DNA of 29,206 nucleotides from Euryarchaeota archaeon UBA23 (GTDB taxonomy: Archaea > Thermoplasmatota > Poseidoniia > Poseidoniales > Thalassarchaeaceae), in the NCBI GenBank assembly GCA_002498725.1, contig DAIJ01000018.1:1-29206 (forward strand). The letters run 5' to 3'. The translations under genes were made by a program, and so were the position numbers. The notes under the pieces were generated by a model. The model was not told the origin of the DNA, did not search any database, and saw nothing but the letters and a program-made list of their open reading frames with translations. Shown piece by piece: positions 15,846 through 23,721 of this stretch; position 1 is the stretch's first letter; every line of letters starts with the position of its first letter.

Positions 15846-16700
15846 ATGGCACGCAGATTTAAGCTACGACCTTTACCAGGGGCTCAAGAAGAATCTCTGC
15901 CAAACAATCCGGTAATTGATCGGAGAGAATTCATGAGGCATTCTTTCAATACTGCTGCTGGAGTAATTACAATGGCTAGTTTAGGGAGCATCGGGTTTGC
16001 AGCATTATTGATGGGTACTGCAGAGTCTTCGGGAGGAGATACGGCAGTTAGATTCTGGGTGCCAACTGGCGCAGAAGATTCTGCTTGGTACGGAGATAGA
16101 CATCTGGAGCCGATGTCTTATTCAGCATTTACACAAGCAGCTTCTACGAGTCAAACTGGTATGGCAGGAGCCCAAGGAGTTTGGTCTGGATTACCTGTAA
16201 ATGTTGTTTATGTGCCTCATGATGAAAACCAAAATTCGCCTGCAATTTCTGATGTACCTAGATTCCAATATGCGGACGGATACAGTGAAAGTGGGAAATA
16301 TGTTGGCAGTGGTTATGAGATTGAAGAAGACCCCCTATTTTCATCACTTTCAATACATGATAACCTCATAGTAATATTTTCCAGATGTACTCATTTATGT
16401 TGTATACCTGGTTGGCAATTGGTACAAAATGACTTTACTAATGACCAATGGACTCCTGGCGCTGTAGATGCTGGAGGTAACAAATTATTCTGTATTTGTC
16501 ACTCAAGTAGATTTGACCCTACAACTATAGAAAAGAACAGAAGCAGAAACAGATCTACTGGTTCGGAATTTGACTTCATAGGCATAAGAAGAACTGGTGG
16601 ACCAGCCCCCTATGGGCTACCATTAATTCCATGGACACTTACGGGCGATACAATTGAAGCCCTGCCAGATTTTGTAGACTGGTATACTTATTGCGATTAA
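15846..16700 (+). CDS. Rieske [2Fe-2S] protein with Tat-type signal
   Basis: High-potential iron-sulfur subunit that takes electrons from quinol at the outer site of the cytochrome b complex. ATG 15846 is preferred over ATG 15840 because GAGGT at 15835-15839 is then six bases away. A twin-arginine motif (RREFMR, R26-R27) precedes a hydrophobic helix, as in Tat-inserted Rieske proteins. Cluster box 1 is CTHLCC (C181, H183, C185, C186) and box 2 is CICHSS (C216, C218, H219). All four ligands and the disulfide pair are present, but the box 1 Gly is replaced by Cys. The protein is large for the family (284 residues), with about 100 extra residues before box 1. Directly followed by the cytochrome b gene. 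Confidence 0.94.
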   Translation: MARRFKLRPLPGAQEESLPNNPVIDRREFMRHSFNTAAGVITMASLGSIGFAALLMGTAESSGGDTAVRFWVPTGAEDSAWYGDRHLEPMSYSAFTQAASTSQTGMAGAQGVWSGLPVNVVYVPHDENQNSPAISDVPRFQYADGYSESGKYVGSGYEIEEDPLFSSLSIHDNLIVIFSRCTHLCCIPGWQLVQNDFTNDQWTPGAVDAGGNKLFCICHSSRFDPTTIEKNRSRNRSTGSEFDFIGIRRTGGPAPYGLPLIPWTLTGDTIEALPDFVDWYTYCD

Positions 16701-16713
16701 GGTGAAGAAAGAT

Positions 16714-17580
16714 ATGTTACAATTTTGGTTCCTTTGGCTATTCATTGCAATCATTGTAGTCTTGGTTGCCTTTACACTCCGTAAAGAAAGAGACGATATG
16801 CCAAGGAAGGATATATTGCGAGCAGTTGAGACTAGTGCAGGAAGTATGGGTTTAGCAGAGAAGTCTTTCCTATGGGCTTTTTCATGGTTGGATACAAGAT
16901 TTAGAATTCAAGATTATTGGGGTATGAGTCGCCAAGCGTATTACAGTATGCATAGACAAATGCCACTTACTCATGCTGAAAAATATAAACTAAGAATAAT
17001 ATGGTATTGGTACCCACTGTATTGTTTAGGTGGAATTTCATTTCTAGCATTTATTATCCTAGTAATAACTGGAACCATACTTGGATTATACTATGTCCCT
17101 GGAGGTGAGGGGGATCCTACTCCTGCTTACTCTTCAATGGAGTTCATAATGACACAATTACCATTCGGATACATAATTAGATCTATACACCATTGGACTA
17201 CTCACTTCATGGTGGCTGCAGTGTTCTTACATATGTGTAGAGTTTACTTTACAGGAGCATATAGAAACCCTAGAGAGTTAAACTGGTTAATTGGAGTCGC
17301 ATTAATGTTTTTCACGATTTTCTTTGGATATTCAGGGTACTTGCTACCATGGGATAGTCTTGCCTTTGGTGCTGCAACTATAGGCATAAACATGGCAAAC
17401 TCAACACCTCTGATCGGAGGTTGGGTTGCGACTGCAATGTTTGCAGGAACCTCCCTTTCAGGCCAAACCGTAACTAGAATGTACTTCCTTCATGTATTCA
17501 TACTACCCGTTGTGGTTACAACCTTAATTTTAGTACATTTATTCATCGTTTGGGTACAAGGAATTGCAGAACCTCATTGA
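16714..17580 (+). CDS. petB: Cytochrome b, b6-type N-terminal subunit
   Basis: Diheme cytochrome b (helices A-D) plus one extra N-terminal membrane helix. Counting from ATG 16714, the heme ligands are H159 and H173 (14 apart) and H260 and H275 (15 apart). The 14/15 spacing and a separate C-terminal half are b6-type traits; bc1-type has 14/14 in one chain. YCLGGISF carries C104 at the position of the b6 Cys that holds the extra covalent heme (cn/ci). SGYLLPWD and GQTVTRMYFLHVF are further family motifs. ATG is preferred over GTG 16702 because AAGGTGA is eight bases upstream. The last helix ends in VQGIAEPH; the C-terminal half of the b unit lies in the next gene. Confidence 0.94.
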   Translation: MLQFWFLWLFIAIIVVLVAFTLRKERDDMPRKDILRAVETSAGSMGLAEKSFLWAFSWLDTRFRIQDYWGMSRQAYYSMHRQMPLTHAEKYKLRIIWYWYPLYCLGGISFLAFIILVITGTILGLYYVPGGEGDPTPAYSSMEFIMTQLPFGYIIRSIHHWTTHFMVAAVFLHMCRVYFTGAYRNPRELNWLIGVALMFFTIFFGYSGYLLPWDSLAFGAATIGINMANSTPLIGGWVATAMFAGTSLSGQTVTRMYFLHVFILPVVVTTLILVHLFIVWVQGIAEPH

Positions 17581-17600
17581 TCTAGTAAGGAGTTATTGAA

Positions 17601-20381
17601 ATGGGAATGATGGATAGATTTGGAAGAATTGCGGACACCTATGTTCGTGAGAAATCAAGTCTTATCGAGTCTGAACATGAAAGAAAAAGAGTACATATGG
17701 GGCACGCTTTTTGGCCTACTGAGGTTCTTAGAGATTCTATTATTTTCGCATCAATGCTAATGGTTCTTGCATTCTATTGTTGGCTTATACCTCCACCTTT
17801 ACATTCAGCAGCAGATCCATTTGCTCAAGCTGGATTCGTGTTTCCTGACTGGTACGTTCTTTTCTCATACGGATATCTGAGATGGGGAGAATATCTTCCT
17901 CAATTTGTAATTCCTGCTGGACCAATAGGTGAGTTTCTTGGTTCCCCAGTTATTTCTTGGAATGCTGCATGGTGGGGTGCTGCAATTACGGGATTGCCTG
18001 TTGGAATACTTGCTCTTCCGCCATTCCTCCCTGGGCGTGAGAAAAGAGGCGTCGAAGACCCCTGGTTTGCAACCGCTGGTGCTGTTTATCTTGCTCATGT
18101 TTGGTTCATTTCAGTATTTTCAATAAACATATTCTTAGAACTTTACGCAAAGGACAGAACTGATTATTGCTGGGCTAATTCACACCATGTTTTCGACTGT
18201 GGAAGACAGGCCCCATGGACTGCTGAAGTGTTCAATGCAATACCTTGGATATTAACAGGAGTATTCATTTTCGCAGTTATTTATTTTGGTGTCAGGAGAT
18301 CTCTGATTAATACTATAGGTGCTAGATTGGGTCCCAATATAGGAAAACAGATCGCCATAGGATCTCTTATTCTCGCTATTTTCGTGTCCGTAGCAACTTG
18401 GCCGATATATGAAGGAGGATTCTGGGATTATGGAGGATTGGGTGCTATGCCAGAAATGGAAGAATTAGAAGCGAATCGGGGGCAACCTTCTGATACACTC
18501 GTCTATTATGAAAAAGGCGACGATTGGAGCGATTGGGAAGATAGGTGCCTTACGTTCTCAGAATCATCTGATCTTGATGTTTGGCATGAACTTGAGGATT
18601 CTGAAGACCCCCTTAAGTGGTGTGTAATACCCGCTGCATATTGGTCTAATTGGGGTATATTCCAACCTACTCAGAAAATGATTATTGATTTTGAAGGAGT
18701 TAATGAACATCAAAATAGAGACAGTGGGTTAAACGCTGCAGGTAATGATTTAGAATACAACGGCAGCGATTCTATGTCAATAATTACTAAAGAATGGAAT
18801 GATACAATGTATATTGAGGACTTAGGTATTTCAACTGTATTTGTTGATGTTGGATGTAACTTCCGTACAAGTGTTCGAAATGCAGGAATACATACACAAA
18901 ATCTAGAACTAATTAATGAAAATGGAGATACTGTCTGGTCAACCGAAGGTACCTGCGACAGTGCAACTCTGAAGTTAGAAAGTGGCTCTTCTTATAGATT
19001 GGAATACAGCATTACCTCTGAATCTATTAATGAAAGTGTAATGGTAATTACTGATTTCTCAGCAATGGCTTTCCAGCCACTACTGCTTGATGAAAGTGGA
19101 GCATCAGTAAACCGAGCAGATCTGCCATCAGGAGTAGATTACCAATCCATGATGCTCGAAAATCCAACTTATCAGAAGAACCCTTACAGCCTTGATGCAA
19201 AGTTGATTTATTCATTATTCATTCCTTGCCTTGGTGTAGGAGCAATGGTCTACATGCTAATGAGAAGTATGGCAAGAGGATATGAATGGGAAATGAACAA
19301 GTGTTATGGATGTGATCTTTGTGATGATGCATGCCCTGTTAGATTATTCAATGCTGGAGATAAATTGAATATAATTTATAATTCTTGGAATAATGAAGAT
19401 GATGGAGTTCCATTATATTCTTGTCTTACATGTACTGCTTGTACAAATGCGTGCCCACAATTAGTAGACTATGACTCTTACGTAGACATCAGAAGGAACT
19501 TGATTGTAGGCGGACCGCCAGCCGCTGAAATACCCCATTCACTACTACAGGCAGTACTTGCTGCAGAAGCTGAAGAAGATGCTGACGAGGCATTTATTCC
19601 AGTAGAAGAATACCCTATAGACTCCAGTGTAGGGTACTACCCTGGTTGTGTTGATTACATAGATCAAGAAATGGTTTTCAGTCATGTAAATCAAGGTTCC
19701 ATGAATCTTGGAGAAACTACTGAAGCCGCATTCACTCTATTCGAAGAAATGGGTAAGGAAGTAACATATCTTGGAAGAGATTTCTTGAAATGTTGTGGTC
19801 ATGATCAGAAATGGCAGGGAATGAATGAAGTATTTGAGAAATTAAAAACTTACAATCAAAAGAAATTAGGCGATTCTGGCATAGATACCCTAGTTACTTC
19901 TTGCGCAGAGTGTTTCAGAACATTCGCAATGGATTATGAACTTGAAGATATGAAAGTCATGCATACAACTGAGTATCTTATTGAAAATGGATTTGATATG
20001 GATCTATCAACATCTGATGACGTTACTGTCACTTATCACGATCCTTGTAGATTAGGAAGACAAATGAATCTGTTTGAAGAGCCGCGCAATCTGGTCAGCG
20101 CCGTAGAAGGAGTTGACTTAGTAGAGATGGAACATCATGGTGAAGATGGATTGTGCTGTGGAGTTTCGAGTATGATGTCTTGTAATGAAAATAGCCGCAC
20201 ATTAAGATTACAGCGTTTTGACGAAGTAAAGGCTACAGGGGCTGAAATTATGCTCACTAGTTGCCCGAAATGTGTTAGCCACTTTGAATGTCTGAAGTTT
20301 GAAGGAGACCCCAGACATGACTTTGAAATTCTAGATGTTGTCTCATTCTTGGCGAGGCAAGTTGAAGCAAACCGTAGATGA
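17601..20381 (+). CDS. Cytochrome b subunit IV - extracytoplasmic domain - 2x[4Fe-4S] - HdrD/GlpC-like fusion
   Basis: A 926-residue composite. Residues 36-180 match cytochrome b helices E-G (FWPTEVLRDS; quinol-site motif PDWY at 82-85). Two more helices (217-232, 250-268) lead to an acidic segment 269-535 of unknown fold, then a helix (536-554). Next come two [4Fe-4S] motifs (C568/571/574/578; C608/611/614/618) and two CCG domains (C683, CCG 731-733, C768/C771; then C816, CCG 852-854, C888/C891), as in HdrB/HdrD, GlpC and DsrK. The helix count and the positive-inside rule place PDWY and 269-535 outside and the iron-sulfur/CCG part in the cytoplasm. AAGGAG precedes ATG 17601. The reading frame is continuous. 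The cytoplasmic substrate is unknown. Confidence 0.93.
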   Translation: MGMMDRFGRIADTYVREKSSLIESEHERKRVHMGHAFWPTEVLRDSIIFASMLMVLAFYCWLIPPPLHSAADPFAQAGFVFPDWYVLFSYGYLRWGEYLPQFVIPAGPIGEFLGSPVISWNAAWWGAAITGLPVGILALPPFLPGREKRGVEDPWFATAGAVYLAHVWFISVFSINIFLELYAKDRTDYCWANSHHVFDCGRQAPWTAEVFNAIPWILTGVFIFAVIYFGVRRSLINTIGARLGPNIGKQIAIGSLILAIFVSVATWPIYEGGFWDYGGLGAMPEMEELEANRGQPSDTLVYYEKGDDWSDWEDRCLTFSESSDLDVWHELEDSEDPLKWCVIPAAYWSNWGIFQPTQKMIIDFEGVNEHQNRDSGLNAAGNDLEYNGSDSMSIITKEWNDTMYIEDLGISTVFVDVGCNFRTSVRNAGIHTQNLELINENGDTVWSTEGTCDSATLKLESGSSYRLEYSITSESINESVMVITDFSAMAFQPLLLDESGASVNRADLPSGVDYQSMMLENPTYQKNPYSLDAKLIYSLFIPCLGVGAMVYMLMRSMARGYEWEMNKCYGCDLCDDACPVRLFNAGDKLNIIYNSWNNEDDGVPLYSCLTCTACTNACPQLVDYDSYVDIRRNLIVGGPPAAEIPHSLLQAVLAAEAEEDADEAFIPVEEYPIDSSVGYYPGCVDYIDQEMVFSHVNQGSMNLGETTEAAFTLFEEMGKEVTYLGRDFLKCCGHDQKWQGMNEVFEKLKTYNQKKLGDSGIDTLVTSCAECFRTFAMDYELEDMKVMHTTEYLIENGFDMDLSTSDDVTVTYHDPCRLGRQMNLFEEPRNLVSAVEGVDLVEMEHHGEDGLCCGVSSMMSCNENSRTLRLQRFDEVKATGAEIMLTSCPKCVSHFECLKFEGDPRHDFEILDVVSFLARQVEANRR

Positions 20382-20396
20382 GGAGGGTGATTATTC

Positions 20397-20729
20397 ATGA
20401 CTAGTACTTCAGAACTTGTTGCCAGACGAATTCGTGAACAAAGAAGAGTTCGTATGGCTATGAATTCCATACGAGCTGAAGAACGAGCGAAACTCAAGGG
20501 CGGAAAAGAAGCGGTTGCTTGGGTAAAGGAGGAGCAATGTATTGGGTGCGATCAGTGCACGATTGTATGTGGTGATGATGCAATTGAATTGTACGACAAA
20601 CCTCTTTTGAGTCCAATAATTAATGTTGATGTAAATCGCAAGGCTAAAGTCCTTCGAGATCCCTGTACTGGATGTAAATTATGTGTATTAGCTTGCCCTA
20701 CTGATGCAATTATAATGATTGATAGGTGA
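20397..20729 (+). CDS. Ferredoxin-type 2x[4Fe-4S] protein
   Basis: 110 residues with a basic helical N-terminus (about 45 residues, RRIREQRRVRMA) and two cluster motifs: C48/C51/C54/C58 followed by Gly instead of the usual Pro, and C90/C93/C96/C100 followed by Pro. It has no signal peptide, so it acts in the cytoplasm, on the same side as the iron-sulfur/CCG module of the preceding protein. It starts 15 bases after that gene behind GAGGAGGGTGAT. Most simply it is an extra electron-transfer subunit or the shuttle that delivers or receives electrons. It is not similar enough to complex I NuoI to call that. Confidence 0.92.
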   Translation: MTSTSELVARRIREQRRVRMAMNSIRAEERAKLKGGKEAVAWVKEEQCIGCDQCTIVCGDDAIELYDKPLLSPIINVDVNRKAKVLRDPCTGCKLCVLACPTDAIIMIDR

Positions 20730-20733
20730 TCTT

Positions 20734-21024
20734 ATGTCGAAAGAGCCTGCAAGATTTGGTGCCGAATTTGGACCAAAAAGAACCGCTAATAGCAAAGGAG
20801 TAGGACTATCTACATTCAAAAATCTAGTTTGGATTTCAAATGTCGGAGGCCTTATCCTATGTGCAATAGCACTTGAAATGATTATTACCGGTCAATTTGA
20901 ACTTGGACTGTTATGCATGGTTGCCGGAGTAATAGTTGCTCTTTTCCCATCAAATTACGAAATTGTAGGGATGGACACTCTTGATCCAAATAATCCTCTG
21001 AAATCTGAAATAGAAGAGGATTGA
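20734..21024 (+). CDS. Small two-helix membrane protein closing the respiratory operon
   Basis: 96 residues from ATG 20734 (an in-frame ATG at 20719 lies inside the ferredoxin gene; GGTGAT overlapping the ferredoxin stop favours 20734). The N-terminal 35 residues are soluble and basic. Two hydrophobic helices (about 36-57 and 61-76) are separated by a short turn, and the acidic tail ends KSEIEED. No cofactor motif and no family recognised. Position and size suggest a small structural subunit of the same membrane complex. Its stop lies eight bases from the convergent asnB stop. Confidence 0.78.
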   Translation: MSKEPARFGAEFGPKRTANSKGVGLSTFKNLVWISNVGGLILCAIALEMIITGQFELGLLCMVAGVIVALFPSNYEIVGMDTLDPNNPLKSEIEED

Positions 21025-21032
21025 AAAAAGAA

Positions 21033-22859
21033 TTAGCAAAGTGCGCTCCAATCACTAACATCTTCCAAAAGAGAAAGAAGATCACCACGACGAAGAACAT
21101 TACTTGCATCTGTGAAATGAATGGCATGAAATAAGCGTAAACCAATTGCCATATCTGGTTGATTTTTCAATTGTTTAGTAAGTACACCATATTGATCAAC
21201 CCATTGAGATACATGGGGGGTTAATTCATTAATTATACCTGAAACTAAACTTGGACTAGTTGCAGTTCCTGCCGGAAGTTTAGGCCTGTGAACTATTTCA
21301 AGTGGTAATTTGGTTAATTCAGCCGCGTATCTCAATGCCATTTTTTCATTATTGGAATTAATCCTATATGAAATTGGTAATTTGTTTGCTATATCGCGAT
21401 GATTGGCACTTAAGAACGGAACTCTGGCCTCGATCCCACATGCCATACTATGTCTATCTCCAAGACGAAGTTGAAAGTTACTCAATTGGCCCCTAGTTTG
21501 TTCAAACTCTAGTGCTGAAGGGATATCGATTAGATTTTTTTCAGGATCTATTGATTCTTTCGACCAAGCCTTACCTAGTCCTCGATTAAGTGGATCAATT
21601 GTGACATTACCTGCTAATTCTAGTCTATCTCTTATGATACGAGAATGTCCACTCAAATTTCTATAACGTGAATAACCAGCATGTATCTCATCTGCACCTT
21701 GTCCGCACAATGCTACAGTTGCTTGGCCATTCATCATTTCAAAAACCGACTGCCAAAAAATAACAGTAATGTCAAGATCTTCACCATGCCACGAAAATTT
21801 GGGAAGACCTTTCCACATGGTGTCTTCATCTTGAATAGAAATTTTATGATCCAAATCATGATGTTCGGCAACTAAGCGTGCCGCATTCAGGTCTACATTT
21901 TCTTCCGAATCAGCTACAGTCCAGGCACTTGGTCTATCTATTGATTTGAATTCTGCCAAATCATTTGCTATGCTGGCAATTAAACCAGAGTCCAAACCCC
22001 CTGAAAGAACAACGCCTACTGGTACATCTCCCATCAAACGACTCTCTACACCATCCTTCAGACTTTGTAACAAAACCTTAGCCTGAGTTTTGGGGTCCCA
22101 AGATTTAGTAGGCTCCACAATAGGACATTCGTAATTCGCAACTCCAGTCAAAATAGCTCTTCCTTTATCATCCAATGACCAGGTTTCAACTGTACCAGGC
22201 CCTAATGAAGTCACATTAGCGAAAAGTGTGGTTTGATCAAGTGGGTATTCATATGCAAGACGTACCGATAATGCTTGTATATCGGGAACTGCAGTGAAAT
22301 CCGGATGCGTATGGAAGGCTTTCACCTCGGAAGCAAAAAGGAGAGTACCGTCACTTAGTATAGTTCTTACTATTGGCTTAATGCCCATTGAATCCCTACA
22401 TAATATCAATTCATTCGCCTTGCCATCCCAAATAGCAAAACTCCACATCCCATCGAGATGGCGGATCCATTCTACATGTTTTAGAGCCGGATTGACTGAT
22501 TGATCTGAAGATTCTTTTCTGAAATCAGAAATATACTTTCTGTGAAGAGCAAGTATTGATTCTCCATCGCCATTTGTTCTGTAAGGGTAATCTCGAAGTT
22601 TTTCCTTGATAGATATATAATTGTAAATTTCCCCGTTGAACAGAAGAGTACTGCCATGGTCCGACCCTATTGGTTGGTTTGAATTGATTAGGTCGATGAT
22701 AGAGAGGCGTGCGTGCCCAAATGCAATTGCTCCAATACCCTGTTTGACATCTTCTTGGAAAAAACCAGAGCCGTCGGGACCTCTGTGAATCATCGCTGAA
22801 ACCATGGATTTAGTATCTGAAATATCTCCGTTGCCTAGAATACCAGCAATACCACACAT
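21033..22859 (-). CDS. asnB: Asparagine synthetase, glutamine-hydrolysing
   Basis: 608 residues. The N-terminal class II glutamine amidotransferase domain begins MCGIAGILG with catalytic C2, followed by HRGPDGSG, RLSIIDL and LLFNGEIYNY. The C-terminal synthetase domain has the pyrophosphate loop VVLSGGLDSG near residue 286 and GQGADEIHAGYSRY near 385. It converts aspartate, glutamine and ATP to asparagine. AsnB-like enzymes can also amidate surface sugars or peptides, which the context does not decide. The mRNA is probably almost leaderless, since a TATA-like element lies about 33 bases before the ATG and no Shine-Dalgarno is visible. Convergent with the respiratory operon. Confidence 0.95.
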   Translation of the reverse strand: MCGIAGILGNGDISDTKSMVSAMIHRGPDGSGFFQEDVKQGIGAIAFGHARLSIIDLINSNQPIGSDHGSTLLFNGEIYNYISIKEKLRDYPYRTNGDGESILALHRKYISDFRKESSDQSVNPALKHVEWIRHLDGMWSFAIWDGKANELILCRDSMGIKPIVRTILSDGTLLFASEVKAFHTHPDFTAVPDIQALSVRLAYEYPLDQTTLFANVTSLGPGTVETWSLDDKGRAILTGVANYECPIVEPTKSWDPKTQAKVLLQSLKDGVESRLMGDVPVGVVLSGGLDSGLIASIANDLAEFKSIDRPSAWTVADSEENVDLNAARLVAEHHDLDHKISIQDEDTMWKGLPKFSWHGEDLDITVIFWQSVFEMMNGQATVALCGQGADEIHAGYSRYRNLSGHSRIIRDRLELAGNVTIDPLNRGLGKAWSKESIDPEKNLIDIPSALEFEQTRGQLSNFQLRLGDRHSMACGIEARVPFLSANHRDIANKLPISYRINSNNEKMALRYAAELTKLPLEIVHRPKLPAGTATSPSLVSGIINELTPHVSQWVDQYGVLTKQLKNQPDMAIGLRLFHAIHFTDASNVLRRGDLLSLLEDVSDWSALC

Positions 22860-22887
22860 AATTTCTCAACAAATCTGAATAGTTAAA

Positions 22888-22896
22888 TTAAATATA
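22888..22896 (-). promoter_or_regulatory. TATA-like element of asnB
   Basis: The minus strand reads TATATTTAA, centred about 33 bases upstream of the asnB ATG, predicting transcription starting within a few bases of the start codon. No Shine-Dalgarno is seen, which fits leaderless translation. Confidence 0.55.
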
Positions 22897-22904
22897 TCCA
22901 CATT

Positions 22905-23027
22905 TCAAACTGGATAGGCTACAAAAATCGCAAAAGAAAGTATCGATGCTAAAACCCAAACGAAAAGATATGTGTTTTGTGATATCGGAGATTCTACAAT
23001 ACCGCTCTTATCTTCTGATTCAGCCAT
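22905..23027 (-). CDS. 40-residue single-helix membrane protein
   Basis: A short open frame with ATG at 23027 and stop TGA at 22905. A 19-residue acidic/polar N-terminus (MAESEDKSGIVESP...) is followed by one clean hydrophobic helix (YLFVWVLASILSFAIFVAY) ending in PV. This charge-then-helix layout fills the gap between two same-strand genes and is unlikely in random sequence. GGTAGAG just before the ATG could serve as a weak ribosome binding site. I recognise no family. It might be a small partner of the polyprenol-kinase-like protein encoded just upstream, but nothing in the sequence proves it. Confidence 0.6.
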   Translation of the reverse strand: MAESEDKSGIVESPISQNTYLFVWVLASILSFAIFVAYPV

Positions 23028-23073
23028 CTCTACCAGTTGTTCCAGTAGTACTAGGGTTGTAAATGTGACTGTT

Positions 23074-23712
23074 TCAAAATAAGAAATCGAATAATAAAAC
23101 TACAACTAACGGGAAAATTATCATCGTAGCATTATCATCAATCCATCTTACTGTTGGTATTTCACCCAACACAGTCAGGGGAGCGAGGATTATTGCATAA
23201 ATCAAGGGTGTTGAGAAGAAATAAACCGAAGTCAACCAGATTAGATAGGAAGTCATTAGTCCTGCAAAAATCGCCTTTTTCAGACCTGCTTTGGACCTTT
23301 TCACTTCACCCATTAAAGGATCTACGAAAGTTAAACCAAGAATGATTGGGATTGTGTATTTACCTGCATTAAGTCCATCCCCATCTTGAGGTGCTAAAAG
23401 AAGAGTAGCACATACAGCAAACGCACCCCAAGCAAGGGCACTAATTTGATTGGACTCGTATTCTCGTTGACCCACAATTATTATTCCTAGTCTAATACGA
23501 ATTGTTTCAATAATAATGAATGCCACGCCTACCAAAGTAACAAATTCCCTTAGTGAAAGTGAAAAAAACGCAGATATATCATCCCCCCATAAATGATAAG
23601 AAAATGGAATTATTGCCATTGAAACATGAGTTAATCTTCGAAACCAATGACCTCCAGAACCGCCTACTGAATGCTTTGCATGATCTATATCAATTGGGAT
23701 TTCGCTATCCAT
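23074..23712 (-). CDS. Polyprenol/phytol/dolichol kinase-like membrane protein
   Basis: 212 residues with about six membrane helices. The pattern fits the CTP-dependent lipid kinase family (SEC59/VTE5, COG0170): an early basic HWFRRLTHVSM motif, ETIRIRLG near residue 70, a Gly/Asp-containing turn (GLTFVDPLMGEVKRSKAG), and a late acidic DDN motif (RWIDDNATMIIFP) like the family's DDN. Such enzymes phosphorylate isoprenoid alcohols, in archaea for lipid salvage or glycosyl carriers. Similarity is by pattern only, and a related CDP-archaeol synthase-type protein is an alternative. It lies 9 bases after meaB on the same strand and may be co-transcribed with it. Confidence 0.55.
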   Translation of the reverse strand: MDSEIPIDIDHAKHSVGGSGGHWFRRLTHVSMAIIPFSYHLWGDDISAFFSLSLREFVTLVGVAFIIIETIRIRLGIIIVGQREYESNQISALAWGAFAVCATLLLAPQDGDGLNAGKYTIPIILGLTFVDPLMGEVKRSKAGLKKAIFAGLMTSYLIWLTSVYFFSTPLIYAIILAPLTVLGEIPTVRWIDDNATMIIFPLVVVLLFDFLF

Positions 23713-23721
23713 ATGTCCAAC

